Source: Myceligenerans indicum (GTDB taxonomy: Bacteria > Actinomycetota > Actinomycetes > Actinomycetales > Cellulomonadaceae). From it: a stretch of 64,000 nucleotides of DNA. Location: contig NZ_JABBYC010000010.1 in assembly GCF_016742955.1 (NCBI RefSeq), positions 51,873-115,872 on the forward strand, written 5' to 3'. Numbering within the stretch: the first letter of the stretch is position 1; each line of letters starts with the position of its first letter. Positions 17,676-26,748 of this stretch are shown one piece after another. The notes under the pieces were generated by a model that had not been told where the DNA came from, did not search any database, and saw nothing but the letters and a program-made list of their open reading frames with translations. Position numbers and translations under genes: made by a program.

Positions 17676-19787
17676 TCAGGCGGTCGCGGCCTGCATCTGC
17701 CGGAACTCCTTCTTCAGGCCGGAGATCTCGTCCCGCAGGCGCGCGGCCACCTCGAACTGCAGTTCCGCCGCCGCGCCGTGCATCTGGTCCGTGAGCTCCT
17801 GGATGAGTTCGGCCAGCTCGCCGGCCGCCGCGCCCGCGAGGCGGTTGCCGGTGACGGCGCCCTCCTTCGGCGTGCCCGGGAGCGGGGCCTTGCCGCGCCC
17901 GGAATCACCCCGTGCCTTCCGGTAGCCGCCGGCGAGCAGTTCCTGGGTGTCGATGTCCTCCCGCGCCAGCATGTCCGTGACGTCCGCGATCTTCTTGCGC
18001 AGCGGCGTGGGGTCGATGCCGTTCGCCTCGTTGTAGGCGACCTGCTTGGCCCGGCGGCGGTCGGTCTCGTCCAGCGCCTGCCGCATGGCCGGGGTGATCT
18101 TGTCCGCGTACATGTGCACCTGGCCGGACACGTTGCGGGCCGCGCGGCCGATGGTCTGGATCAGGGACCGCCCGGACCGCAGGAAGCCCTCCTTGTCCGC
18201 GTCCAGGATCGCGACCAGGGACACCTCCGGCAGGTCGAGGCCCTCTCGCAGCAGGTTGATGCCCACCAGCACGTCGAACTCACCCAGCCGCAGTTCACGG
18301 AGCAGCTCCACGCGGCGGAGCGTGTCAACCTCGGAGTGCAGGTACTGCACCCTGATCCCCCGCTCCAGGAAGTAGTCCGTGAGGTCCTCCGCCATCTTCT
18401 TCGTGAGCGTCGTGACCAGCACGCGCTCGTCCTTCTCCACCCGGTCACGGATCTCGCCGAGCAGGTCGTCGATCTGGCCCGTGGTGGGCTTGACCACCAC
18501 CTGCGGGTCCACCAGACCCGTCGGGCGGATCACCTGCTCGACCACACCGTCCGAGAGCGCCTGCTCGTAGTCGCCCGGGGTCGCCGACAGGTACACCGTC
18601 TGACCGATCCGCTCGGTGAACTCCTCCCAGCGCAACGGGCGGTTGTCCATGGCGCTCGGCAGGCGGAAGCCGTGCTCCACCAGGGAACGCTTGCGCGACA
18701 TGTCGCCCTCGAACATCGCGCCGATCTGCGGCACCGTCTGGTGCGACTCGTCGATGACCAGCAGGAAGTCCTCGGGGAAGTAGTCGAGCAGCGTGTTCGG
18801 CGCCGTGCCGGGCTCGCGCCCGTCGATGTGCATCGAGTAGTTCTCGATGCCGCTGCAGGTGCCGATCTGGCGCATCATCTCGATGTCGTAGGTGGTGCGC
18901 ATGCGCAGCCGCTGCGCCTCCAGCAGCTTGTTCTGCCCCTCCAGCTCGGCGAGCCGCTCGGCGAGCTCGGCCTCGATCCCCGTGATCGCCCGCTCCATCC
19001 GCTCCGGACCGGCGACGTAGTGCGTGGCCGGGAAGAGGTAGACGCTCTGCTCGCTGCGCACCACCTCACCCGTGAGGGGGTGCAGCGTCTGGATGGCCTC
19101 GATCTCGTCGCCGAACATCTCGATGCGCACGGCGAGCTCCTCGTACACCGGGATGATCTCGACCGTGTCTCCCCGGACCCGGAAGGTACCGCGGGTGAAC
19201 GCGGTGTCGTTCCGGGTGTACTGCATGGTGACGAACCTGCGCAGCAGCTCGTCGCGGTCCACCACGTCGCCGATGTCCAGCCGGACCATACGGTCGACGT
19301 ACTCCTGCGGTGTGCCGAGCCCGTAGATGCACGACACCGACGCCACCACGACCACGTCCCGCCGCGTCAGCAGGGACGACGTCGCGCTGTGCCGCAGCCG
19401 TTCCACCTCGTCGTTGATCGAGGAGTCCTTCTCGATGTAGGTGTCCGACTGCGCGATGTACGCCTCGGGCTGGTAGTAGTCGTAGTAGGAGACGAAGTAC
19501 TCCACCGCGTTGTTCGGCAGCAGCTCGCGGAACTCGCTCGTGAGCTGCGCGGCGAGCGTCTTGTTCGGCGCCATGATCAGCGTGGGCCGTTGCAGCTTCT
19601 CGATGAGCCACGCGGTCGTGGCGCTCTTGCCCGTTCCGGTGGCACCCAACAGGACGACGTCCTTCTCCCCTGCCTGGATGCGCTCGGTGAGCTCGGCGAT
19701 GGCAGCCGGCTGGTCTCCGGCGGGCTGGTACTCGGAGACCACCTCGATGGGGGCGACGGTCCGCTGCAGATCGGTGACGGGGCGCAT
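17676..19787 (-). CDS. uvrB: UvrABC system protein B (excinuclease ABC subunit B)
   Basis: The product is 703 residues. Walker A is [14 protein letters not shown]. The beta-hairpin with [21 protein letters not shown] inserts between DNA strands. [17 protein letters not shown] is the DEAD-type Walker B. Helicase motif VI is [19 protein letters not shown]. The C-terminal UVR motif, [28 protein letters not shown], contacts UvrC. It verifies damage after UvrA and recruits UvrC. The ATG at 19787 lies 6 bases from the -10 hexamer of a damage promoter, so leaderless translation is likely, although AGGACC also precedes it. It is 63 bp downstream of pcp on the same strand, but has its own promoter. 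Confidence 0.98.
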   Translation of the reverse strand: MRPVTDLQRTVAPIEVVSEYQPAGDQPAAIAELTERIQAGEKDVVLLGATGTGKSATTAWLIEKLQRPTLIMAPNKTLAAQLTSEFRELLPNNAVEYFVSYYDYYQPEAYIAQSDTYIEKDSSINDEVERLRHSATSSLLTRRDVVVVASVSCIYGLGTPQEYVDRMVRLDIGDVVDRDELLRRFVTMQYTRNDTAFTRGTFRVRGDTVEIIPVYEELAVRIEMFGDEIEAIQTLHPLTGEVVRSEQSVYLFPATHYVAGPERMERAITGIEAELAERLAELEGQNKLLEAQRLRMRTTYDIEMMRQIGTCSGIENYSMHIDGREPGTAPNTLLDYFPEDFLLVIDESHQTVPQIGAMFEGDMSRKRSLVEHGFRLPSAMDNRPLRWEEFTERIGQTVYLSATPGDYEQALSDGVVEQVIRPTGLVDPQVVVKPTTGQIDDLLGEIRDRVEKDERVLVTTLTKKMAEDLTDYFLERGIRVQYLHSEVDTLRRVELLRELRLGEFDVLVGINLLREGLDLPEVSLVAILDADKEGFLRSGRSLIQTIGRAARNVSGQVHMYADKITPAMRQALDETDRRRAKQVAYNEANGIDPTPLRKKIADVTDMLAREDIDTQELLAGGYRKARGDSGRGKAPLPGTPKEGAVTGNRLAGAAAGELAELIQELTDQMHGAAAELQFEVAARLRDEISGLKKEFRQMQAATA

Positions 19788-19793
19788 GGTCCT

Positions 19794-19816
19794 ACGGTAG
19801 TTCGACTGTCTGACAT
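19794..19816 (-). promoter_or_regulatory. PafBC-type DNA-damage promoter of uvrB
   Basis: On the minus strand the sequence is TGTCAGAC (19815-19808), 8 bases, TACCGT (19799-19794), 6 bases, ATG. The upstream half GAATGTCAGAC is identical to that of uvrA. Confidence 0.8.
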
Positions 19817-19850
19817 TCGACCGTCCGGCAACGGCGGGCGGGCCGATGTC

Positions 19851-20513
19851 TCAGTTCTCGGCTCCCGCTGCCGCCGCCGTCCTCTGTTCCTCCCCGCGTG
19901 CCGCGGCCAGGGACGTGGTCAGCACGATCCGCAGTGCGGCGGCCAGAGTCTCCAGCGGGAGTCCGGGATCGTCGTCCGCCGCCTCCTCCGTCGTCCGCGG
20001 CACGTGCACGAACCCCGTCACCCCGTCACCGAACGCGTCACGCAGGGCGTAGAACAACGCGTTGCACACGAAGGTACCGGCGGTGTTGGAGACCGCGGCC
20101 GGGACACCGGCGTCGTGCAGGGCGGCCAGCGCCGCCTTCACGGGGAGCCCGGTGAAGTGCGCTGCGGGCCCCGCCTCGACGAGGGGCTCGTCGGCCGGCA
20201 CCTGGCCGGCGTTGTCGGGGATCCGCGCGTCGGCCACGTTGATCGCGACGCGCTCCAGACGGACGAGGCTCGTCCGTGCGGCGAGCCCGACACCGAACAC
20301 CACGTCGTACGGTGCGCCTGCCTCGCTCGCGGCCAGGACCGCCGACCGGACCGGTGCGAAGGCCCCGCCGAACGTGACGGGCAGCAGCAGCGTGTCCAGG
20401 ACGGCGCCCTCGGCCGACGCGTCCCAGCCCGCCGCGAGCCGGGCCACCGCCTCGGCCGACGCGTTGACCTGGTCCCCGCCGAACGGCTCGAAGGCCGTGA
20501 CGAGCGCCCTCAC
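19851..20513 (-). CDS. pcp: Pyroglutamyl-peptidase I (pyrrolidone-carboxylate peptidase)
   Basis: The product is 220 residues from a GTG at 20513. It starts RALVTAFEPFGGDQVNAS, the family's TGFEPFGG. The catalytic triad regions are all present: Glu in LERVAINVADARIPDNAG, Cys in VSNTAGTFVCNALFYAL and His in GFVHVPR. It removes N-terminal pyroglutamate from peptides in the cytoplasm. The GTG overlaps the TGA of coaE by four bases (GTGA), so the two are translationally coupled. Longer in-frame starts are rejected because they lie inside coaE and lack fold residues. The Ala-rich tail (about 25 residues) is not conserved in the family. Confidence 0.93.
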   Translation of the reverse strand: MRALVTAFEPFGGDQVNASAEAVARLAAGWDASAEGAVLDTLLLPVTFGGAFAPVRSAVLAASEAGAPYDVVFGVGLAARTSLVRLERVAINVADARIPDNAGQVPADEPLVEAGPAAHFTGLPVKAALAALHDAGVPAAVSNTAGTFVCNALFYALRDAFGDGVTGFVHVPRTTEEAADDDPGLPLETLAAALRIVLTTSLAAARGEEQRTAAAAGAEN

Positions 20514-21175
20514 GCCCCGGCCGCCCGTCTGTCGTGCAGTGCCACGTCCTCGGCCTCCGCCTCGGCCTCCTGCGCGACCTCGCGCCGCACCCGCTGCCAC
20601 AGGGCGTCGATCTGAGCGTTCAGCTCGTCCTCCGTCCCCGAGCCGTCGAGCACCACGTCGGCCGCGGCGAGCCGGTCCTCGTCACGAGCCTGTGCGGCGA
20701 TGCGGCCCCGCGCCTCCTCCGGCGCCATGCCGCGCCCCTCGACCAGCCGTTCGAGCCGCTGCTCGGCAGGAGCGTGGACCACGACGACGAGATGGAACGC
20801 GTCCGCCTGCCCGGTCTCGACGAGCAAGGGGATGTCGTGCACGACGACGGCTTGCGGGTCTCGTGCCGCCGCTTCCGCCTCGTGCTCGGCGGACAGGCGC
20901 CGCACCTCCGGGTGCACGATCGCGTTGAGCCGCTCGCGTGCCTCGTCGTCGGCGAACACGAGCCGTCCGAGCGCGGGCCGGTCGAGCTCGCCGCCGGACC
21001 CGATCACCCCGGTGCCGAAGGCCTCGGCGATCTCCTCGAGACCCACCGATCCAGGGGCGACGGCGGCGCGGGCGAGCTGGTCGTGGTCGACGACGACGGC
21101 GCCGAGATCGGCGAGGCGACGTGTGGCGACCGACTTGCCGGCGGCGATCCCGCCGGTGAGGCCGATTCGGAACAT
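20510..21175 (-). CDS. coaE: Dephospho-CoA kinase
   Basis: The product is 221 residues. MFRIGLTGGIAAGKSVATRRLADLGAVVVDHDQLAR holds the P-loop (GGIAAGKS) and the D-D(H)D-x-L motif. FADDEARERLNAIVHPEVRRL is the CoaE-specific IxHPxVR motif, and VVHDIPLLVETG is typical (V(D)IPLLFE). It phosphorylates dephospho-CoA at the 3'-hydroxyl, the last step of CoA synthesis. The ATG at 21175 has AGGA 7 bases upstream. An ATG 18 codons earlier is not part of the fold. Unlike some mycobacterial proteins, it has no fused GrpB/DUF domain. It is downstream of rpsA, beyond the rpsA terminator, and coupled to pcp. Confidence 0.95.
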   Translation of the reverse strand: MFRIGLTGGIAAGKSVATRRLADLGAVVVDHDQLARAAVAPGSVGLEEIAEAFGTGVIGSGGELDRPALGRLVFADDEARERLNAIVHPEVRRLSAEHEAEAAARDPQAVVVHDIPLLVETGQADAFHLVVVVHAPAEQRLERLVEGRGMAPEEARGRIAAQARDEDRLAAADVVLDGSGTEDELNAQIDALWQRVRREVAQEAEAEAEDVALHDRRAAGA

Positions 21176-21262
21176 AGCCCTATCCTGCCTCACACGCCGA
21201 AGGTCTGCCCCAGTTGGGTGATCGGTCACGTTATGACCTGTCGCGCGCGCGGCACCGGGACA

Positions 21263-21302
21263 ACGAGAGGGGCCCAGGCGATGACGCCTGGGCCCCTCTC
21301 GT
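21263..21302 (-). terminator. rpsA terminator
   Basis: There is a perfect 18-bp stem, arms 21263-21280 and 21285-21302, with an ATGA loop. It starts 8 bases past the rpsA stop codon and has no marked U-tract. Confidence 0.85.
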
Positions 21303-21309
21303 CACCGGA

Positions 21310-22782
21310 TCAGTTGCCGGTCAGCTTCTCGCGCAGTGCGGCGAGCGCCTCGTCCGAGGCGAGCGTGCCGCCGGCGTCCTCCTCGACCGGGGCCGAGGAG
21401 TAGGACGACGACGACGCCGCGGCGGGAGCCGGAGCATCGGCGGTGGTGTCGTTGTCCGCGGCGAGCGCCTCGGCGACCTGCTTGCGGTGCGCCTCCCAGC
21501 GGGCGTGGGCCTTGGCGTACTCGGCCTCCCAGGCCTCGCGCTGCGTCTCGAAGCCCTCGAGCCACTCGTTGGTCTCCGGGTCGAAGCCCTCGGGGTACTT
21601 GTAGTTCCCCTGGTCGTCGTACTCGGCGGCCATGCCGTAGAGCGCGGGGTCGAAGTCCTCGGACTCCGGGTCCACGCCCTCGTTGGCCTGCTTGAGCGAC
21701 AGCGAGATGCGGCGACGCTCCAGGTCGATGTCGATGACCTTGACGAAGACCTCGGCGCCGACGGACACGACCTGCTCGGCGAGCTCCACGTGGCGCACGG
21801 CCAGCTCGGAGATGTGCACGAGGCCCTCGATGCCGTCCTCGACGCGCACGAACGCACCGAACGGGACGATCTTGGTGACCTTACCGGGCACGACCTGGCC
21901 GATGGCGTGGGTGCGCGCGAAGGTCTGCCACGGGTCCTCCTGCGTCGCCTTCAGCGACAGGGAGACGCGCTCGCGGTCGAAGTCGACGTCGAGCACCTCG
22001 ACGGTGACCTCCTGGCCCACCTCGACGACCTCGGACGGGTGGTCGATGTGCTTCCAGGAGAGCTCGGAGACGTGCACCAGGCCGTCCACGCCGCCCAGGT
22101 CGACGAAGGCACCGAAGTTGACGATCGAGGAGACCGTACCGGGGCGCACCTGGCCCTTCTGCAGGGTCTGCAGGAAGGTGGAGCGGACCTCGGACTGGGT
22201 CTGCTCCAGCCAGGCGCGGCGCGACAGGACCACGTTGTTGCGGTTCTTGTCGAGCTCGATGATCTTGGCCTCGATCTCCTTGCCGACGTACGGCTGGAGG
22301 TCGCGGACGCGACGCATCTCCACGAGGGAGGCGGGGAGGAAGCCCCGGAGGCCGATGTCGAGGATGAGGCCGCCCTTGACGACCTCGATGACGGTGCCGG
22401 TGACGACGCCGTCCTCTTCCTTGATCTTCTCGATCGTGCCCCAGGCGCGCTCGTACTGGGCGCGCTTCTTGGACAGGATCAGCCGGCCTTCCTTGTCCTC
22501 CTTCTGGAGAACCAGGGCCTCGACGTCGTCACCGACGGCGACGACCTCGCCGGGGTCGACGTCGTGCTTGATCGAGAGCTCCCGGGAGGGGATGACGCCC
22601 TCGGTCTTGTAACCGATGTCGAGGAGGACCTCGTCACGGTCCACCTTGACGATGGTGCCTTCGACGATGTCACCATCGTTGAAGTACTTGATGGTGGCGT
22701 CGACGGCAGCAAGGAAGTCGTCCTCGGTGCCGATGTCGTTGACGGCGACCTGAGGCGCGGACTTCGTGGTGGAGATGGTCAT
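21310..22782 (-). CDS. rpsA: 30S ribosomal protein S1
   Basis: The product is 490 residues with four S1 RNA-binding repeats, the actinobacterial number: GDIVEGTIVKVDRDEVLLDIGYKTEG, GVVTGTVIEVVKGGLILDIG, GQVRPGTVSSIVNFGAFVDLGG and GQVVPGKVTKIVPFGAFVRVEDG. The tail is acidic and Ser/Ala-rich (about 110 residues, with WEAEYAKAHARWEAHRKQV). It helps unfold mRNA at the 30S subunit. The ATG at 22782 lies in a leader with only a weak, distant GGAG (11 bases), as is usual for S1, which often controls its own translation. Many mRNAs in this window appear leaderless and would not need S1. It has a strong terminator downstream and a strong promoter upstream. Confidence 0.97.
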   Translation of the reverse strand: MTISTTKSAPQVAVNDIGTEDDFLAAVDATIKYFNDGDIVEGTIVKVDRDEVLLDIGYKTEGVIPSRELSIKHDVDPGEVVAVGDDVEALVLQKEDKEGRLILSKKRAQYERAWGTIEKIKEEDGVVTGTVIEVVKGGLILDIGLRGFLPASLVEMRRVRDLQPYVGKEIEAKIIELDKNRNNVVLSRRAWLEQTQSEVRSTFLQTLQKGQVRPGTVSSIVNFGAFVDLGGVDGLVHVSELSWKHIDHPSEVVEVGQEVTVEVLDVDFDRERVSLSLKATQEDPWQTFARTHAIGQVVPGKVTKIVPFGAFVRVEDGIEGLVHISELAVRHVELAEQVVSVGAEVFVKVIDIDLERRRISLSLKQANEGVDPESEDFDPALYGMAAEYDDQGNYKYPEGFDPETNEWLEGFETQREAWEAEYAKAHARWEAHRKQVAEALAADNDTTADAPAPAAASSSSYSSAPVEEDAGGTLASDEALAALREKLTGN

Positions 22783-22876
22783 TGAGTTCGATGCTCCGAT
22801 GCGGACATGACGTAGTGCGGACAGGGACTGAAACTGCTGGGCGGCGCATATGGGTAGGCGCACGGCACCGCCGAAC

Positions 22877-22906
22877 ATCCTAGCCATGGGACGGTGGGAC
22901 GGTCAA
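22877..22906 (-). promoter_or_regulatory. Vegetative promoter of rpsA
   Basis: On the minus strand, TTGACC (22906-22901), an 18-base spacer and TAGGAT (22882-22877) match the primary sigma consensus. The leader to the ATG is about 90 bases. Confidence 0.65.
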
Positions 22907-22971
22907 CGCGGGAGGAGCGTACGCGGAGCGAGGCCGGAGAGGTCTCCCGCCACGCCCGCGTCCGCGTCTCG

Positions 22972-24654
22972 TCAGCGTTCCCGCCGCCTGCGTGCCTGGA
23001 TCTCGGGGTCGGGCACCGGCAAGGACGCGAGAAGCCGCCGGGTGTAGTCCTCGGACGGGGCGCCGAGCACCTGCGCACCCGTGCCCTGCTCGACCAGCTC
23101 CCCGCGGTACATCACGGCGATCCGGTCCGAGACGAGGTCGACGACGGCCAGGTCGTGCGACACGAACAGGCAGGCGAACCCGAGCTCGGTCTGCAGCTCG
23201 GCGAACAGCTCCAGGACACGCGCCTGCACGGACACGTCCAGCGCCGACGTCGGCTCGTCCGCGATCAGCAGCTCCGGGTCCAGGGCCAGAGCCCTGGCCA
23301 GGGAAGCACGCTGGCGCTGGCCGCCGGACAGCTCGTGCGGGAACCGGTCACCGAACGAGCGGGGCAGCTGGACGGCTTCGAGCAGCTCGTCGACCCGGCC
23401 CCGGGCCGCCGCGGGCGACGCCGCACGGCCGTGCACCACCAGCGGCTCGGCGACGCACTCGGCGATGGTCAGCAGCGGGTTGAACGAGGTCGCCGGGTCC
23501 TGGAACACGAAGCCGAGCCTCGGGCGCATGGCCCGCAGGTCCCGGCTGCGCGCGCCGCGCATCTGCGTGCCCAGAACCTCCAGCGACCCGCCCGTGACGG
23601 GCTGGAGGCCCGCCATGGCACGGGCGATCGTGGTCTTTCCGGACCCGGACTCGCCCACCAGGCCGAGCACCTCGCCCTGGCGGATGTCCAGGGAGACGGC
23701 GTCGACGGCGGTGAAGCCCGGCTGCCGGAACCCGCCGGGATAGGTGATGGTCAGCTCCGTGGCACGCACCACGGGTTCGCCGTCCGCCCAGCCCTCGGGT
23801 CGGGTGGCGGCCCGCTCCTCGGCGCGGGCGGTCCCCTCGCCGACCTTCGGGACCGCGGCGAGCAGGGCCTTGGTGTACTGCTCCTGGGGCCTGGCGAACA
23901 GGTCGCCGACCGGCGCCTGCTCCACGAGCTGCCCCTGGTACATCACCGCGACCCGGTCGGCCATGTCCGCCACCACGCCCATGTTGTGCGTGATCAGGAC
24001 GATGCCCGTGCCGGTCGTGTCCCGTAGGTCGCGCAGCAGGTCGAGGATCTCCGCCTGCACGGTGACGTCGAGCGCGGTCGTCGGCTCGTCGGCCACGATC
24101 ACCCCCGGGTCGAGCGCGAGCGCCATCGCGATCACGATGCGCTGCTTCTGGCCCCCGGAGAACTGGTGCGGGAAGTAGTCCACCCGCTCGGCCGGGTCGG
24201 GGATGCCGACCCGGCCGAGCACCTCGACGGCCCGGGCCCGGGCCGCCTTGCGCGAAAGCTTCCCGTGCGCGCGCAGGCCTTCGGCGATCTGCCAGCCCAC
24301 GGTGTACACGGGGTTCAGGACGCTGGACGGCTCCTGGAACACCATGGCCACGTCCCGGCCGCGCGCCTGGCGCAGCACGGACCCGGACACGGACACGACG
24401 TCGGTGGCGCCGCCGTCGCGCGCGGACACCAGGACGGCCCCGCGAGTGGTCGCCGTCGCCGGCAGCAGCCCCAGGATCGCCTTGGCGGTCACGGTCTTCC
24501 CCGAACCGGACTCCCCGACGACTGCCAGCACCTCCCCGGGCCGCACGTCCAGGCTCACCCCGTCGACGGCGCGCACGGGCCCGGCGTCCGTCGCGAACGA
24601 GACGGCGAGGTCGTCGATCCGCACCACGGGCGCGGAGTCGGCTGTGTGTGTCAT
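22972..24654 (-). CDS. Peptide-type ABC importer, fused double ATPase (DppD-DppF type)
   Basis: The product is 560 residues. Two complete ABC domains occur in tandem: Walker A GESGSGKTVTAKAIL near residue 45 with signature QFSGGQKQRIVIAMAL, and Walker A GESGSGKTTIARAM near 325 with ELSGGQRQRASLARAL. Both have ADEPT(T/S)ALDV Walker B/D-loops and H-loops (ITHNMG, VSHDLA), so both sites look active. Each domain ends with the oligopeptide-type C-terminal extension (RPQEQYTKALLAAVP, APSEDYTRRLLASLP). The fusion of DppD- and DppF-like subunits is common in actinobacteria. It starts at an ATG overlapping the permease TGA (ATGA). It is the last gene of a four-gene importer operon. Confidence 0.93.
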   Translation of the reverse strand: MTHTADSAPVVRIDDLAVSFATDAGPVRAVDGVSLDVRPGEVLAVVGESGSGKTVTAKAILGLLPATATTRGAVLVSARDGGATDVVSVSGSVLRQARGRDVAMVFQEPSSVLNPVYTVGWQIAEGLRAHGKLSRKAARARAVEVLGRVGIPDPAERVDYFPHQFSGGQKQRIVIAMALALDPGVIVADEPTTALDVTVQAEILDLLRDLRDTTGTGIVLITHNMGVVADMADRVAVMYQGQLVEQAPVGDLFARPQEQYTKALLAAVPKVGEGTARAEERAATRPEGWADGEPVVRATELTITYPGGFRQPGFTAVDAVSLDIRQGEVLGLVGESGSGKTTIARAMAGLQPVTGGSLEVLGTQMRGARSRDLRAMRPRLGFVFQDPATSFNPLLTIAECVAEPLVVHGRAASPAAARGRVDELLEAVQLPRSFGDRFPHELSGGQRQRASLARALALDPELLIADEPTSALDVSVQARVLELFAELQTELGFACLFVSHDLAVVDLVSDRIAVMYRGELVEQGTGAQVLGAPSEDYTRRLLASLPVPDPEIQARRRRER

Positions 24655-25691
24655 TCCTCGGTCTCCTTCGTCGTGCCGGGCACGGAGGTCTCCGCCACGT
24701 CGCCGGCCACCTCGGCCGACGCCGCCCGCATCCGCAGGCGCGGATCGGCGAGGTCGTTCAGCGACTCCCCGACGAGCGTCATGCCCATGGCGGCCAGGAC
24801 GATCGCGAGGCCCGGGAACAGGGCCGTCCACCAGATGCCACTGGTCACGTCGGCGACGGACCGCTGCAGGTCGTAGCCCCACTCGGCGGCCGCCGTCGGC
24901 TCGATGCCGAAGCCCAGGAAGCCCAGGCCCGCGAGGGTCAGGATCGCCTCCGAGGCGTTGAGCGTCACGATCAGCGGCAGGGTTCGGGTGGAGTTGCGCA
25001 GCACGTGGCGCGTCATGATCCGCAGGTGGCCGGTGCCCAGCACGCGTGCGGAATCCACGAAGGCCTCCGCCTTGACCCGCACCACCTCGGCCCGCGTGAC
25101 GCGGAAGTACTGCGGCACGAACACCACCGTGATGGACAGGGCCGCGGCCATGATGCCGCCCCACATGCTCGACTGGCCCCCGGAGATGACGATCGCGAGC
25201 AGGATGGCCAGCAGCAGTGACGGGAAGGCGTAGATCGCGTCCGCGACCACCACCAGGACCCGGTCGAGCGCGCCGCCGAAGTACCCCGACACGAGGCCCA
25301 GCAGCACGCCGACCACGATCGAGGCGGCCACCGCCACGATCACCACCAGCAGCGCGGTCTGCGCACCCCAGATCACGCGGGACAGCACGTCGTAGCCGCC
25401 GACGGTGGTGCCGAGCCAGTGCTCGGCCGACGGCGGCTGCTGCGCCCCGAACGACGTCCCGTCGCCGGTACGCAGCTGCGACCCCGTGAAGGGGGCCAGC
25501 ACCGGCGCGAACACGGCCGTCACGACGAACACCGCGCACAGGACCAGGCCCGCCACGAGCATGCCGCGCTGCAGGCCCATGCTCTGGCGCAGCTGGTGCA
25601 CCACGGGCAGCCGGCGGAACCAGGCGCCACGGCCCGAAAGGTGCTCCGGCGCGGCGCCGGCGATGCCGACCTCGGAGATCTCGCCCGCCAT
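24651..25691 (-). CDS. Peptide-type ABC importer permease (DppC type)
   Basis: The product is 346 residues. It has a cytoplasmic N-terminus, a first membrane segment (GMLVAGLVLCAVFVVTAVFAPVL) and a periplasmic-side segment with HWLGTTVGGYDVLSRVIWGAQ, the DppC/OppC hallmark (H.LGTD..GRD). Five more membrane segments follow. The EAA loop is EAFVDSARVLGTGHLRIMTRHVLRNS. It forms the channel with the upstream permease and couples to the fused ATPase. The ATG at 25691 shares one base with the stop of dppB-type gene (TGATG), and its own stop overlaps the next start. A C-terminal tail of about 25 charged residues is not conserved. Confidence 0.93.
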   Translation of the reverse strand: MAGEISEVGIAGAAPEHLSGRGAWFRRLPVVHQLRQSMGLQRGMLVAGLVLCAVFVVTAVFAPVLAPFTGSQLRTGDGTSFGAQQPPSAEHWLGTTVGGYDVLSRVIWGAQTALLVVIVAVAASIVVGVLLGLVSGYFGGALDRVLVVVADAIYAFPSLLLAILLAIVISGGQSSMWGGIMAAALSITVVFVPQYFRVTRAEVVRVKAEAFVDSARVLGTGHLRIMTRHVLRNSTRTLPLIVTLNASEAILTLAGLGFLGFGIEPTAAAEWGYDLQRSVADVTSGIWWTALFPGLAIVLAAMGMTLVGESLNDLADPRLRMRAASAEVAGDVAETSVPGTTKETEE

Positions 25692-26737
25692 CAGAACCTC
25701 ACTCTCGGGTCGACGAAGGCCGCGACGACGTCGACCAGGAAGTTGGTCACCGCGACCACCACGGCCATGACGACCACGATGCCCTGCACGGCCACGAAGT
25801 CGCGGGCCTGCAGGTACTCGGACAGCTGGAAGCCGAGACCGCGCCACTCGAACGTGGTCTCGGTCAGCACGGCCCCGACCAGGAGCATCGCGACCTGCAT
25901 GCCGGCCACCGTGATCACGGGGATCAGCGCGGGGCGCCAGGCGTGGGCGGTGACCAGGCGTGACTCCCGGACTCCGCGCGACCGCGCGGCGTCGACGAAG
26001 TCGGTGCCCAGCGTGCCGATCATGTTCGTGCGCACCAGCCGGAGGAACACGCCGGCCGTGAGCAGGCCGAGGGCCGTCGCCGGGAGCGCCGCGTGCGACA
26101 GGACGTCCCCGACCACCGCCGGGTCACCGGTCCGGATCGCGTCGAGCAGGACGAACCCGGAGTCGGCGTCGGCCTTGCGCAGCTCGATCTCGCCGTTCGT
26201 GGAGATGCGGCCCGCCACGGGGAACCAGCCGAGCCACACCGAGAAGATCAGCTTCAGGATGAGCCCCGCGAAGAATACCGGCGTCGCATACGCGAGGATC
26301 GCGAGGATCCGCAGCGCCGCGTCCGGCAGACGGTCGCGGAAGTAGGCGCTGATCATGCCGAACGGCACGCCGAGCACGAGCGCGACCAGCACCGCGTAGC
26401 CGGCGAGTTCGAGCGTCGCCGCGCCGTACTCGGTGAGCACCTCCACCACCGGGCGGTTGTCGCTGATGGTCATGCCGAAGTCCCCGCGGAAGACACCCGA
26501 CAGGTACTCCCAGTACTGCACGAGGATGGGCCGGTCGTAGCCGGCGGCGTGGATGCGCTCTGCCAGCTGGTCGGGGGTGAGGCGCCCGCCGAGGGACGCC
26601 GTGATGGGGTCACCGGTCGCGCGCATCAGCACGAAGACGGTGGTGACCAGGATAAACACGGTGGGGATGATCAGCAGGAAGCGCACCAGGACGTAACGTC
26701 CCAGTGCGCTTCCCGCGGACTTGCTCTGCGCTGCCAC
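25691..26737 (-). CDS. Peptide-type ABC importer permease (DppB type)
   Basis: The product is 348 residues with six membrane segments. The N-terminal segment YVLVRFLLIIPTVFILVTTVFVLMRATGDP is typical of DppB/OppB. FRGDFGMTISDNRPV matches the GDFGxSxxxxxPV motif. The EAA loop is DFVDAARSRGVRESRLVTAHAWRPALIPVI. A 45-residue extracytoplasmic insert (GRISTNGEIELRKADADSGFVLLDAI) is characteristic of this branch. It lies 11 bp after the substrate-binding lipoprotein gene and is coupled by TGATG to the next permease. Confidence 0.94.
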   Translation of the reverse strand: MAAQSKSAGSALGRYVLVRFLLIIPTVFILVTTVFVLMRATGDPITASLGGRLTPDQLAERIHAAGYDRPILVQYWEYLSGVFRGDFGMTISDNRPVVEVLTEYGAATLELAGYAVLVALVLGVPFGMISAYFRDRLPDAALRILAILAYATPVFFAGLILKLIFSVWLGWFPVAGRISTNGEIELRKADADSGFVLLDAIRTGDPAVVGDVLSHAALPATALGLLTAGVFLRLVRTNMIGTLGTDFVDAARSRGVRESRLVTAHAWRPALIPVITVAGMQVAMLLVGAVLTETTFEWRGLGFQLSEYLQARDFVAVQGIVVVMAVVVAVTNFLVDVVAAFVDPRVRF

Positions 26738-26748
26738 GAGGGTTCGGG